Notes: generated by a model not told the origin, from the sequence alone. Positions 7,469-14,663 are shown, numbered from the stretch's first letter. The stretch: DNA of 36,231 bases from Acidobacteriota bacterium (GCA_020851325.1 JADZCY010000077.1:1-36231), one strand, 5' to 3'. Made by a program: numbers and translations.

Positions 7469-7717
7469 ATGGTGATGGTTCTGCTCGGTGCGGTATTGAC
7501 GCTGCTGGGTATCGGCGGCGCGATGAATGCGGCCATGGCCGGACCCGAAGATCGCGACTTCGTCGTGTCGCTGATGTCGGGGATGGCGTTTGCCGGCGGC
7601 ATCATCCTGATGGCGCTGGGCGCCGCACGTCACGGCTATCACCGTCGCCCGCTGGGCGCGCCGCCCGGCGATGCGGACCCTGACAAGGTGTCGGACCCGG
7701 CGCCGAACAAGATGTAA
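7469..7717 (+). CDS. Small two-helix membrane protein
   Basis: An 82-residue protein with two membrane helices (about 2-25 and 35-58) and a polar Pro/Asp-rich C-terminal tail (PPGDADPDKVSDPAPNK). ATG 7469 is supported by GGTGGAGG seven bases upstream; an upstream TTG at 7442 is less likely. No known family is recognised. It is divergent from the AI-2E family permease. A CTAG heptamer array begins 8 bases after its stop. Confidence 0.65.
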   Translation: MVMVLLGAVLTLLGIGGAMNAAMAGPEDRDFVVSLMSGMAFAGGIILMALGAARHGYHRRPLGAPPGDADPDKVSDPAPNKM

Positions 7718-7725
7718 GTGAAGGT

Positions 7726-7752
7726 CCTGGGTCCTAGGTCTTAGGTCTTAGG
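7726..7752. repeat. CTAG-type heptamer array after a stop codon
   Basis: Units CCTGGGT, CCTAGGT, CTTAGGT and CTTAGG begin 8 bases after the TAA of the preceding gene. They are followed by GCCGAAGGTGCG, like the GCGARARCC motif after other arrays. The gap continues with a GCGGGTGCTGAGCACACT stretch and a second array. Confidence 0.85.
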
Positions 7753-7855
7753 CCGAAGGTGCGGGGCACACTCAGGACGTCCGTCTGGGGCGGCGGGTGC
7801 TGAGCACACTTAGCCCATCTCTTCTAAGCCGAGGGTGCTGATGAGCATGCTTCGC

Positions 7856-7887
7856 ACCTAAGTCCTAGGACCTAGGACCTAAGACCT
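7856..7887. repeat. CTAG-type heptamer array upstream of the CsbD-like gene
   Basis: The reverse-orientation units ACCTAAG, TCCTAGG, ACCTAGG, ACCTAAG and ACCT end 46 bases before the CsbD-like start codon. With the 7726-7752 array in the opposite orientation it frames the intergenic segment 7753-7855, so the two could pair with each other in a transcript. Confidence 0.85.
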
Positions 7888-7933
7888 CGATGGCATTTTT
7901 CGTGCTTTGACTATGGGCGGAGGAAACACAGCC

Positions 7934-8149
7934 ATGATGAACAAGGACGAGATGGCCGGCAAGGCCGAGCAGATGAAGGGCGCCGCGAAGGAGAAGGTCG
8001 GCGAGTGGACCGACAATCCCGATCTCGAGGCCGAAGGCGTCGGCGATCAGGCCGCCGGCAAGGCGCGTGAGACGGTCGGCACGGCCAAGCGGAAGGCCGA
8101 AGAGGCCGCCGACGCACTGCACGACAAGGTGAAGGACAAGCTGCGCTGA
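7934..8149 (+). CDS. CsbD-like stress protein
   Basis: A 71-residue, Ala/Lys/Glu-rich helical protein of the CsbD family (PF05532). It shows the repeated family pattern DEMAGKAEQMKGAAKEKVGEW and then GDQAAGKARETVGTAKRK. CsbD proteins are cytoplasmic general-stress proteins (sigma-B controlled in Bacillus) whose molecular function is unknown. ATG 7934 is chosen because GGAGGA lies 9 bases upstream. It sits in a run of BON, small membrane and DUF3185-like genes, consistent with a stress cluster, but no stress promoter can be identified. Confidence 0.88.
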   Translation: MMNKDEMAGKAEQMKGAAKEKVGEWTDNPDLEAEGVGDQAAGKARETVGTAKRKAEEAADALHDKVKDKLR

Positions 8150-8160
8150 CGCTCAGCACA

Positions 8161-8203
8161 GATGCACGGAGGGCGACACGAGTCAGTGGGCCTTCCGTGC
8201 ATC
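8161..8203 (+). terminator. Strong hairpin downstream of the CsbD-like gene
   Basis: GATGCACGGAGGGC (8161-8174) pairs with 8190-8203 over 14 positions with a single G-T wobble; the loop is 15 bases. It begins 11 bases after the stop codon. No T run follows, so it may stabilise a 3' end or attenuate transcription rather than act as a classic terminator. Confidence 0.5.
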
Positions 8204-8262
8204 CGTGGTGCGGCCCCCAGCCCTCCAGCCCCCCAGCCCTCCAGACCTGCATTGAGGCCCCT

Positions 8263-8472
8263 ATGAAAGCACTTGGCATCGTGTTGATCGTCCTCGGCGT
8301 CATCGGACTCGCCTACGGCGGGTTGTCGTGGACGCGTAAAGACAAGGTGCTGGACGCCGGGCCGATCGAGATCACGGCGGACAAACGCGAGAGCCTGCCG
8401 CTGTCGCCAATCGCCGCCGGCGCATGCCTGATCGCGGGAGTGGTGCTGGTGCTGCGGCCAGGGCGGGGATAG
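8263..8472 (+). CDS. DUF3185-like small membrane protein
   Basis: A 69-residue protein with two membrane helices: GIVLIVLGVIGLAYGGLSW (about 5-23) and IAAGACLIAGVVLVL (about 51-65). They are separated by a soluble segment with GPIEITADKRESLPLSP. This arrangement matches small proteins annotated as DUF3185; the assignment is from memory of the pattern. Function is unknown. A CCAGCCCTCC word array (8217-8245) lies just upstream of the ATG, which has only a weak GAGG ribosome-binding site. Confidence 0.7.
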   Translation: MKALGIVLIVLGVIGLAYGGLSWTRKDKVLDAGPIEITADKRESLPLSPIAAGACLIAGVVLVLRPGRG

Positions 8473-8530
8473 CAGGGACCGCTGGTTTCGCGCTGCGCGC
8501 TCGGTACGGCGGTAGAGGGCTCGGCTCAAG

Positions 8531-8643
8531 GCAAGCCCTGCAAGCCCTGCAAGCCCTGCAAGCCGCCTTCGAGCCGCAAGCCTCGCCGAAGCGCAAAGCG
8601 CGAAGGCGGGCCTCCAGTCCTCCAGCCCTCCAGCCCTCCAGCC
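8531..8643. repeat. CTGCAAGCC 9-mers, REP-like copy and CCTCCAGCC words in one convergent gap
   Basis: Three exact GCAAGCCCT units and a partial fourth (8531-8564) are followed by a REP-like copy (8585-8610, identical to 73-98) and then CCTCCAGTCCTCCAGCC-type words up to the stop of the DUF4230 gene. The 9-mer word recurs in inverse orientation at 22714-22758 and in a related form at 30634-30697. This fills most of the 172-bp gap between convergent genes. Confidence 0.85.
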
Positions 8644-8644
8644 G

Positions 8645-9241
8645 TCAGTTCTTTATCTCGACTTCTTTGAACCCCAGCCCGCTCACGAACGCGCGCAGCG
8701 TGTGCCGCGCGTTGTCGTCGGCGGCGCGCAGGATGCCGTTGTCGATCGCGGCCTGACGCATCTGCCGCTCGGCCTCGCGCCGCACTTCCGTCTCGAGTTG
8801 CGGATCGACGCGCGTGAACAGACCCGTCTGACGCGAGAACACGCGCGTGCGCTCGTTGTCCACGCGGACCGTGAAGACCTCGGCGTCCGGCAACGTGATG
8901 CGGACCCCGTCCTCCGTGACGTCCACCTGGGCCGCCTCGAGCTTCGCGAGATCGACGCCGGCCGTCACTTCCCCATACGCCATCAGCAGCAGACGATCGC
9001 CGACGAGGAACTGCGGAAGGTATTTGTTCTCCTCGCCGCCGGCGACGATCTTGTCCATGCCGAAAAGCACGGTTTCGAGCCGGGCCAGTTGCTGGATCTG
9101 CCGCACGACGGTGACGCGCGAGACGTCGATGGATGGACCGCTGTGCAGGCTCGACCACAACCAGCCAACGACCCCGAGCATGGCGGCCAGGAGAAAGCCG
9201 CCGAAGAAGCCGATGAGGCGCGCGCCACGCGAGGAAGCCAT
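8645..9241 (-). CDS. DUF4230 domain protein, membrane-anchored
   Basis: A 198-residue protein with one N-terminal membrane helix (about 8-30). The rest is extracytoplasmic and matches the DUF4230 pattern: VTVVRQIQQLARLETV near residue 43, a central GEVTAGVDLAKLEAAQV (about 91), a beta region with ITLPDAEVFTV, and a C-terminal helix with REAERQMRQAA (about 155). Function is unknown; the family is usually a single-pass envelope protein. ATG 9241 has no strong RBS. It follows the acyltransferase gene on the same strand after 30 bp and may be co-transcribed. Confidence 0.8.
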   Translation of the reverse strand: MASSRGARLIGFFGGFLLAAMLGVVGWLWSSLHSGPSIDVSRVTVVRQIQQLARLETVLFGMDKIVAGGEENKYLPQFLVGDRLLLMAYGEVTAGVDLAKLEAAQVDVTEDGVRITLPDAEVFTVRVDNERTRVFSRQTGLFTRVDPQLETEVRREAERQMRQAAIDNGILRAADDNARHTLRAFVSGLGFKEVEIKN

Positions 9242-9271
9242 ACCTGATTATCCCGCGACGATGGCCGGACG

Positions 9272-10525
9272 CTACGTCATCACGATCGCGGCCAGCGCTT
9301 CGAGGCCCGGGGCGTTGGTCAGCGTCGCGATGACCAGCGCCTTCGACATCCTTGCGGCACGAGTGGCGCGGCGGCGGAGGTAGCGCGCCCGCGCCTGCCG
9401 CAGGGTCATCGGCGTGGCCTGGCGCAGCACCTCGCGGACGCGCTCGGTGGCGGAATGGATGCCGCCGGCCAGCGCCGTGAAGGTGGTGCGACGCCGGATC
9501 GTCACCGCCTTGGTGATGCGGGCACTGCGGGCCCAGTAATCCTTGTAGGGCGCGCCGCCGCCCATGAAGTCGAAGGCGTGGATGTCCGGGTCGTCGCAAC
9601 TGTCGCGAACACACAACGACAACATGACGTTGCCAAGGTCCTGCGGAGCGAACGCCGGGTTGAAGCCCTTCTGGAAGTAGTGCAGCACGCCGGCGTCGAG
9701 AAACCCGATCAGCGCCGCTTCGATGCGGCCGTCGACGAGCAGCGTCCACAGCCGCAACTGACCGCGGTGCAGGCTGTCGTGCGCCACTTCGATCAGGAAC
9801 TGATCGAACGACGGCGTGCTGAAGGCGCCCGGCTCGCCGCGCGCGTGCCACGACGTCTGGTGCAGGTCGATCAGCGCACGCACGCCGGCATCCACGTCCT
9901 CTGGTGTGGAGGCACGGCGCAGTTCGCAGACGTGGCTCTTCTGCAGGCGCCGCGCGTAGTACTCGACGTTGCGGCGCATCGATCGGCCCAGCGTGCGCTT
10001 GAACGCGTCCCACCCTTCCGAGGTGTCGATATACGGCGCCCGATCGCACGCTTCCACGTGGAGCTCGTCGGCGAAGATGCCGGCCAGGTGATCAACCGTG
10101 CGCGATTCCTCCGGCACCTGCCACATCCACACGCGATCCCAGCTCTCCGCCGTGGCGAGATGGCGGGCAATGGCCTGGCACGCCGGCGCTTCGACGGCGG
10201 GGTCGACGAACATGTCGACGAACTCGCTGGTCTTGAGATCGATGCCCATGCCGATGAACAGCAGTTCGCGTACGGGGACAACGCCGCCCACCAGTCGGCG
10301 GCGCCAGTAGAGCGGCGCCACGCCGACGAGCCGATCCTCATGATCCCGGCAGGTGACGATGTGAAGTTTGGCGTTGGCGGGGGCGTAGCGGCGCCACCAG
10401 GCACGGTTCCAGTGGTGGCGCAGGAAGAAGACCCGCGAGTGGCTGCGATCGAGCAGCGCGTCCCACTCGTGCTGCAGACGCTCGAACGCGTCGATCGTGT
10501 CGACCACCCCCACCCGGAACATCAC
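9272..10525 (-). CDS. GNAT/FemAB-like acyltransferase (BioF2/CelD type)
   Basis: A 417-residue cytoplasmic protein of the Acetyltransf_6 (BioF2-like, CelD/BcsL) group, built from two GNAT-like halves. Visible family features are the N-terminal EWDALLDRS plus FFLRHHWNRAWW segment (about 20-45), VGVAPLYWRR (about 67-76), a helical middle with RSMRRNVEYYARRLQK (about 182-197), and the C-terminal FQKGFNPAFAPQDLGNV motif. Members transfer acyl or aminoacyl groups onto polysaccharides, lipids or peptidoglycan; the substrate here is unknown. GTG 10525 or the next codon, ATG 10522, could be the start. A TAGAAT box just upstream suggests a leaderless mRNA. It is divergent from gltX, with which it has no obvious functional tie. 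Confidence 0.82.
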   Translation of the reverse strand: MMFRVGVVDTIDAFERLQHEWDALLDRSHSRVFFLRHHWNRAWWRRYAPANAKLHIVTCRDHEDRLVGVAPLYWRRRLVGGVVPVRELLFIGMGIDLKTSEFVDMFVDPAVEAPACQAIARHLATAESWDRVWMWQVPEESRTVDHLAGIFADELHVEACDRAPYIDTSEGWDAFKRTLGRSMRRNVEYYARRLQKSHVCELRRASTPEDVDAGVRALIDLHQTSWHARGEPGAFSTPSFDQFLIEVAHDSLHRGQLRLWTLLVDGRIEAALIGFLDAGVLHYFQKGFNPAFAPQDLGNVMLSLCVRDSCDDPDIHAFDFMGGGAPYKDYWARSARITKAVTIRRRTTFTALAGGIHSATERVREVLRQATPMTLRQARARYLRRRATRAARMSKALVIATLTNAPGLEALAAIVMT

Positions 10526-10530
10526 TCGAC

Positions 10531-10536
10531 ATTCTA
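10531..10536 (-). promoter_or_regulatory. Candidate -10 box (TAGAAT) for the acyltransferase gene
   Basis: TAGAAT on the minus strand lies 5 bases before GTG 10525 and 8 before ATG 10522, predicting a leaderless transcript. The -35 region is poor. The divergent gltX has its own TAGAAT at 10595-10600 in the same 94-bp gap. Confidence 0.35.
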
Positions 10537-10619
10537 GTGCCTGGAGTCAGCCTCACGACCATCGAGTCTTCACGATCTCTCACGGAAGGGCACGTAGAAT
10601 ACGGATCGATCCCGCGTCC

Positions 10620-11945
10620 ATGACACCTCGAGTCCGCTTCGCCCCCTCCCCCACCGGTTATCTCCACGTCGGCGGCGCCCGCACGGCGCTGTTCAACTGG
10701 CTCTACGCCAGGCGTCACGGCGGCACGTTCGTGCTCCGCATCGAGGACACCGACGTGCAGCGATCGTCGTGGGAAATGGTGAGCGGCATCCTCGACGGCC
10801 TGAAGTGGCTCGGCGTCGACTGGGACGAAGGTCCCGAGGTGGGCGGCCCGCACGCGCCGTACTTCCAGTCGGAACGGCTGGACCGCCATCGCGCCGCGGC
10901 CCGTGATCTGCTGGCGCGCGGCCTGGCGTTCGAGGACGAGGGCGCGATCCGCTTCAAGGTGCCGCCGGGCCAGACGACGTTCACCGACAGCGTGCACGGG
11001 CCGATCGCGTTCGAGAACGAACACATCGAGCCGTTCGTCATCCTGCGCTCCGACGGCAACCCGACGTATCACCTCTCGGTGGTGGTCGACGACATCGACA
11101 TGCGCATTTCGCACGTCATCCGCGGCGACGATCACATCTCGAACACGCCGAAGCACGTGCTGCTCTTCACCGCCCTCGGCGCCACGCCGCCCACCTTCGC
11201 GCACGTGCCACTGATCATGGGGGCCGACAAGAAGCGGCTGAGCAAGCGCCACGGCGCGACCTCCGTGCTCGAGTACCAAAAGCTCGGCTACCTGCCGGAA
11301 GCGCTCTTCAACTTTCTCGCACTACTTGGATGGGGCACGGGCAGCGATCAGGAGCTGTTCACGCCGGCAGCGCTGATCGAGCGCTTCACGCTCGACGGCA
11401 TCTCCGGCGGCAATGCGGTGTTCAACGTCGAGAAGCTGGACTGGTTCAATCATCAGTACCTGCTTCAGCTCGGCGACGATGCGTTGATTGCGCGGCTGCA
11501 GCCGAAGTTGAAGGAGGCGGGGTATTGGCGCGATGCGCTGTTCGGCGCCGATCGCGACTGGTTCGTCGGCGTGCTGGCGCTACTGCGGCCGCGGGCTCGG
11601 CGGCTCACCGAATACATCGAGCAGCTCCAGCCGTTCTTCGTCGCCCCGTCGTCTTATGACGCGGACGGCGTGCGCAAGCACCTGTCGGCCGACGGCATGC
11701 GCGCGCACGTGGAGGCGCTGCGCGATCTCTACGCGGCGTCGCCGTGGGAGGCCGCGACGCTCGAGCGCGACCTGCGGGCGCTTGCGGAGGCGCGCGGCAT
11801 CAAGGCCGCGGCGCTGATTCACGCCACGCGCCTGGCGCTGACGGGACGGATGGTCAGCCCGGGTCTGTTCGAGATGCTGGTGTTGATGGGCAGGACGGAG
11901 ACAGTGAAACGGATCGAGACTTTGGCTCGAGAACTGGGGGCTTGA
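10620..11945 (+). CDS. gltX: Glutamate--tRNA ligase, lacking the zinc-binding segment
   Basis: A 441-residue class I aminoacyl-tRNA synthetase that charges tRNA-Glu (and in many bacteria also tRNA-Gln) with glutamate. The HIGH motif is PTGYLHVGG (11-19) and the KMSKS motif is KRLSKRHG (205-212). VVVDDIDMRISHVIRGDDH and the stem-contact region FNVEKLDWFNHQYL are typical. It is about 30 residues shorter than the E. coli enzyme. The loss is at residues 100-110, where the usual CxC...C zinc-binding stretch after 'GxAY' is replaced by LAFEDEGAIRFKV. ATG 10620 is fixed by homology; there is no clear RBS, and a TAGAAT box lies 20 bases upstream. No amidotransferase genes are in the window. Confidence 0.95.
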   Translation: MTPRVRFAPSPTGYLHVGGARTALFNWLYARRHGGTFVLRIEDTDVQRSSWEMVSGILDGLKWLGVDWDEGPEVGGPHAPYFQSERLDRHRAAARDLLARGLAFEDEGAIRFKVPPGQTTFTDSVHGPIAFENEHIEPFVILRSDGNPTYHLSVVVDDIDMRISHVIRGDDHISNTPKHVLLFTALGATPPTFAHVPLIMGADKKRLSKRHGATSVLEYQKLGYLPEALFNFLALLGWGTGSDQELFTPAALIERFTLDGISGGNAVFNVEKLDWFNHQYLLQLGDDALIARLQPKLKEAGYWRDALFGADRDWFVGVLALLRPRARRLTEYIEQLQPFFVAPSSYDADGVRKHLSADGMRAHVEALRDLYAASPWEAATLERDLRALAEARGIKAAALIHATRLALTGRMVSPGLFEMLVLMGRTETVKRIETLARELGA

Positions 11946-12049
11946 ACGGATTGGAAAGCTTGAAGGGCTGGGGGACTGGAGGACCGAGGAACTGATTCGC
12001 GATGCCCGGTCGTTCGCGTAGAATCGAGACATCCCCCTGTCAGTGGGCC

Positions 12050-12092
12050 TCAGGAATCAGGAGCCGGGAATCGCGATCGTTCTGATTCCTGA
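12050..12092. terminator. Perfect hairpin between convergent genes, possible bidirectional terminator
   Basis: TCAGGAATCAG (12050-12060) pairs exactly with CTGATTCCTGA (12082-12092), with two further pairs inside including a G-T wobble. It sits midway between the gltX stop and the next minus-strand gene's stop. It is followed by overlapping GACTCCTGAGTC palindromes (12091-12115) and preceded by a TAGAAT box (12019-12024). The rest of this 185-bp gap (about 11950-11996) has degenerate CTTGAAGGG/CTGGAGGAC words. Confidence 0.5.
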
Positions 12093-12130
12093 CTCCTGAG
12101 TCCTGAGTCCCGAGTTCGAGTTTCCGATCG

Positions 12131-12556
12131 TTACGGCTTCTTCTGTTCGACCATGATGTCGGAGGCGATGCGGGCCATGCCCTCGCCCTTCGTCTTCACT
12201 GTCACCTTGGTGCCATTGGCGTTGGCCAGGCCGGCGATACCGGTCTGGGCGCCGGTCACCTTGGTGTTGTCGTCGTAGCGCAGGAGTTCGTCCTTGCCAT
12301 CGTCGGTCTTCACGGTGAGCGTCTTCGCCACGGTGTCGACGCGGACGAGTTCGCCGGTGATGGACTTCATGTCGTGATCGCCCATCCGGTCCTGCGGCGT
12401 CGCACGCGGGGTCGCCGGGGTGGTGGGCGTCGGAGTCGGCTGAGGCGTCGGGGACGGAGTCGGCGTCGGCGTCTGCTGGGCCGCGGCCGATGAGATGCCG
12501 ATGAATGCGGTGAATGCGAGGGCGGAGCCCGTGGCCGTGAGTTTCTTCAGGTTCAT
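12131..12556 (-). CDS. Exported protein with Pro/Thr linker and small beta domain
   Basis: A 141-residue secreted protein. A Sec signal peptide (MNLKKLTATGSALAFTAFIG, cleavage after SSAAA, about residue 26) is followed by a (Thr-Pro)n linker of about 25 residues. A C-terminal domain with VRVDTVAKTLTVKTDDG and a KVTVKTKGEGM strand pattern follows, similar to DUF5666-like or OB-like small periplasmic domains; the assignment is tentative. GGAGGT 11 bases upstream of ATG 12556 supports the start. It is divergent from the metalloprotease gene. The Pro/Thr linker suggests it crosses or sits at the cell surface. Confidence 0.75.
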   Translation of the reverse strand: MNLKKLTATGSALAFTAFIGISSAAAQQTPTPTPSPTPQPTPTPTTPATPRATPQDRMGDHDMKSITGELVRVDTVAKTLTVKTDDGKDELLRYDDNTKVTGAQTGIAGLANANGTKVTVKTKGEGMARIASDIMVEQKKP

Positions 12557-12673
12557 GATCTTCGGTGACCTCCGGCCTGACAGATAGCGAAGGACGTGCC
12601 AACGTTTACAGCCGCGAGACTGCGCGCAAACAGGCGCGTTTCGCTCGTCGAGGTTCGTGGTCGAGGTGCATGC

Positions 12674-13219
12674 ATGACGGGTAATTTGTTCCAACGCGGT
12701 TCCCTGTTTCGCCAGTCACGCTTCTGGTTGTTCGGTGTCCTGCTGGTCGTGCTGCCGATGGCGATGGCGCTGCCGGCCGGTGCCACTGCCCGTTCGCGCG
12801 CAGAAGCCACACGCCGCCTGCAGAACGTGGTCGATCAGTTGCGGCAGCGCCTGGGTCTGGACGCGATGGTCACGGTCGAGATCGTGCCGGTGAACCCGTT
12901 CATGCTGTCGGTCGAGGCGCCGAAGAAGGCCGGCGCGGCGTTCGTGCTGCAGGTGGAAGAGCGGATGATCACGGTGCTCGACGCGGACGAGCTCGACGCC
13001 GCGCTCGCGCACGAGCTGGGCCACGTGTGGGTGTTCACGCATCACCCGTTCCTGCAGACCGAGCGCGGCGCCAACGAAGTGGCGCTGCGCATGGTGAGCC
13101 GCGACCTGCTGTCGCGCGTGTATCAGAAGGTGTGGAAGGAGAACGGGACGAAGGGCGACCTCACCTCATTTCTCGGCGCGGAGGCAGCTGCCTCCGCGCG
13201 CCCGGCACCGCATCAATAG
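12674..13219 (+). CDS. Exported zinc metalloprotease-like protein (HELGH)
   Basis: A 181-residue protein with an N-terminal signal or anchor (FWLFGVLLVVLPMAMALPAG, about 17-36). The zinc motif is H113-E-L-G-H117, and a likely third ligand is Glu130 or Glu135 in TERGANEVA; this fits a gluzincin. The domain is much shorter than M48 proteases. Peptidase activity is plausible, but the substrate is unknown. ATG 12674 is preferred because GAGG lies about 8 bases upstream and it starts right before the signal sequence; the frame is open back to 12596. Divergent neighbour: the Pro/Thr-linker protein. Confidence 0.72.
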   Translation: MTGNLFQRGSLFRQSRFWLFGVLLVVLPMAMALPAGATARSRAEATRRLQNVVDQLRQRLGLDAMVTVEIVPVNPFMLSVEAPKKAGAAFVLQVEERMITVLDADELDAALAHELGHVWVFTHHPFLQTERGANEVALRMVSRDLLSRVYQKVWKENGTKGDLTSFLGAEAAASARPAPHQ

Positions 13220-13235
13220 CTCTCCAGATAGATCC

Positions 13236-13297
13236 ACAGATCCTCAGCTCGCCAGATTGATCACCAGCTCACCAGATCACGAGATCACCAGATTCAC
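13236..13297. repeat. CACCAGATCAC-type word array in a convergent gap
   Basis: Degenerate repeats of CCAGATT, CACCAGCTC, CACCAGATCAC and GAGATCACCAGATTCACC fill most of the 83-bp gap between the metalloprotease stop and the aldo/keto reductase stop. No hairpin terminator with a T run is evident. Confidence 0.65.
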
Positions 13298-13302
13298 CAT
13301 CT

Positions 13303-14307
13303 TCATGCCTGCGGCAGAGCATCGATCAGCGCGATCATCCGCTTGCGGTGCTCGGCATTCGGCAGCCGGCCCGTGCCGCCGCCGAGGTTGTCGAGCATGT
13401 TCTTGGGGTTGCTCGTCGCTGGTGTCACCACGGTCACGGCCGGGTGACTGATGGCGAACTTCAGGAAGAACTGCGCCCACGTCGTCGCGTCGAACTCCGC
13501 CGCCCAGTCCGGCAGCGTCTGTCCCTTCACGCGCGCGAACAGGCGTGTGCGTCCGAAGGGCACGTAGTTGAGGATGCCGATCTTCCGCTCCTGCGCCAGC
13601 GGGAAGATCTCATTCTCCACTTCGCGGTTGTCCACCGCGTAGTCGACGCCGACGAAGTCGAGCGGCTCGTTCTTCATGTAGCCGATCAGCTCGGCGTACT
13701 GGTTCTCGCGCGTCGACGTGATGCCGATATAGCGCACGCGTCCCGCGGCCTTCATCTCTTTCACGATGGGCAGGTGCGTCGCCACGTCGACGACGTCGTG
13801 GACCTGGAGGAGGTCGAGGGTCTTGACGTTGAACTTCCTGAAGGACTCTTCGATCTGCGCGCGTGCCTTTGCCGGGTCCGCCTTCGCGCCCTGCAACCCT
13901 TCACGACCGGCGGCGTTCACCTTCGTGGCCCAGAAGATCTTGTCGCGGATGCCGAGTTCGTTGGCGATCGTTCCGGCCACCTGTTCGGAGGCGCCGTAAC
14001 CGGGCGCGGTGTCGAATACGCGTCCGCCGTGATCGACCAGCGTCTTCAGCACCTCGCGCAAGGCCTGTGCGTCGCTGCTCCGCGCCATCGAGGCAAACGT
14101 GGCGGAGCTGCCGAGGCCGATCATCGGCAGCATCTCGCCGGTCTTCGGCACGGCGCGGGTGATCAGCGGTCCCGCGGCCACAGAGGACACAGAGGACGCA
14201 GACGACACAGAGGCCACTGCCGGAACGGGGAGGATGCCGCGCGCGCCCAGCAGTGACGCGCCGACGGCAGAGGATGCGGTCTTGACGAAATCTCGACGGT
14301 TGAGCAC
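13303..14307 (-). CDS. Tat-exported aldo/keto reductase
   Basis: A 334-residue oxidoreductase. The N-terminus MLNRRDFVKTASSAVGASLL is a twin-arginine signal. Next comes a Ser/Val/Ala-rich linker (about 30-45) encoded by a 9-mer DNA array. The aldo/keto reductase barrel follows, with the catalytic tetrad Asp99 and Tyr104 (VFDTAPGYGAS), Lys129 (WATKVN) and His170 (LLQVHD). The C-terminal PATSNPKNMLDNL corresponds to the usual cofactor-binding region. It should reduce an aldehyde or ketone with NAD(P)H, although Tat-exported members may be cofactor-loaded in the cytoplasm. GTG 14307 is chosen: GAGGAGG lies 7 bases upstream and the Tat motif follows directly. Confidence 0.88.
   Translation of the reverse strand: MLNRRDFVKTASSAVGASLLGARGILPVPAVASVSSASSVSSVAAGPLITRAVPKTGEMLPMIGLGSSATFASMARSSDAQALREVLKTLVDHGGRVFDTAPGYGASEQVAGTIANELGIRDKIFWATKVNAAGREGLQGAKADPAKARAQIEESFRKFNVKTLDLLQVHDVVDVATHLPIVKEMKAAGRVRYIGITSTRENQYAELIGYMKNEPLDFVGVDYAVDNREVENEIFPLAQERKIGILNYVPFGRTRLFARVKGQTLPDWAAEFDATTWAQFFLKFAISHPAVTVVTPATSNPKNMLDNLGGGTGRLPNAEHRKRMIALIDALPQA
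14177..14216. repeat. 9-mer array inside the aldo/keto reductase signal/linker region
   Basis: On the minus strand the units CTCTGTGTC, GTCTGCGTC, CTCTGTGTC and CTCTGTGGC are read in frame as a Ser/Val/Ala linker. The word is related to the ATCTGTGCC arrays at 4741 and 34856. Confidence 0.7.
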
Positions 14308-14369
14308 GGCTGACCTCCTCGGGTGAATCTCGGACGCATCATACAGTCGGCGGCACGGCGTCGAGCTCG

Positions 14370-14663
14370 TCAGATGAGGAGTGCCATCACCCACACGATC
14401 GCCAGGCACAGCACGACGACCGCCGCCCACGCGAGCGCTGTCCATCCGCGCGCGATCGCGAAGGCGCCGAACAGCGGCAGCAGTGGACCCGCGAGGAACC
14501 ACCGGGCGCCCGGGTGGCCGGCAAGATACAGGAAGAACGGTCCGCAGATCACCGCCGCGGCAATCAGCCAGCCGGGCCGCCCTTTGGCGGCGCCCGCGAG
14601 GGCCAGCAGCACCGCGCCGAACACGGTCGGCCAGCCGAAGACGACAGCAGGCCACCACTCCAC
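14370..14663 (-). CDS. Small four-helix membrane protein
   Basis: A protein of about 97 residues that is nearly all membrane: helices at about 6-25 (VVFGWPTVFGAVLLALAG), 33-50, 55-72 and 77-96. I recognise no family. The start is uncertain. GTG 14663 gives EWWPAVVFGW as the beginning; GTG 14672 would add three residues; neither has a good RBS. The frame is open much further upstream but without membrane-protein character there. It lies 62 bp upstream of the aldo/keto reductase gene on the same strand. Confidence 0.6.
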   Translation of the reverse strand: MEWWPAVVFGWPTVFGAVLLALAGAAKGRPGWLIAAAVICGPFFLYLAGHPGARWFLAGPLLPLFGAFAIARGWTALAWAAVVVLCLAIVWVMALLI

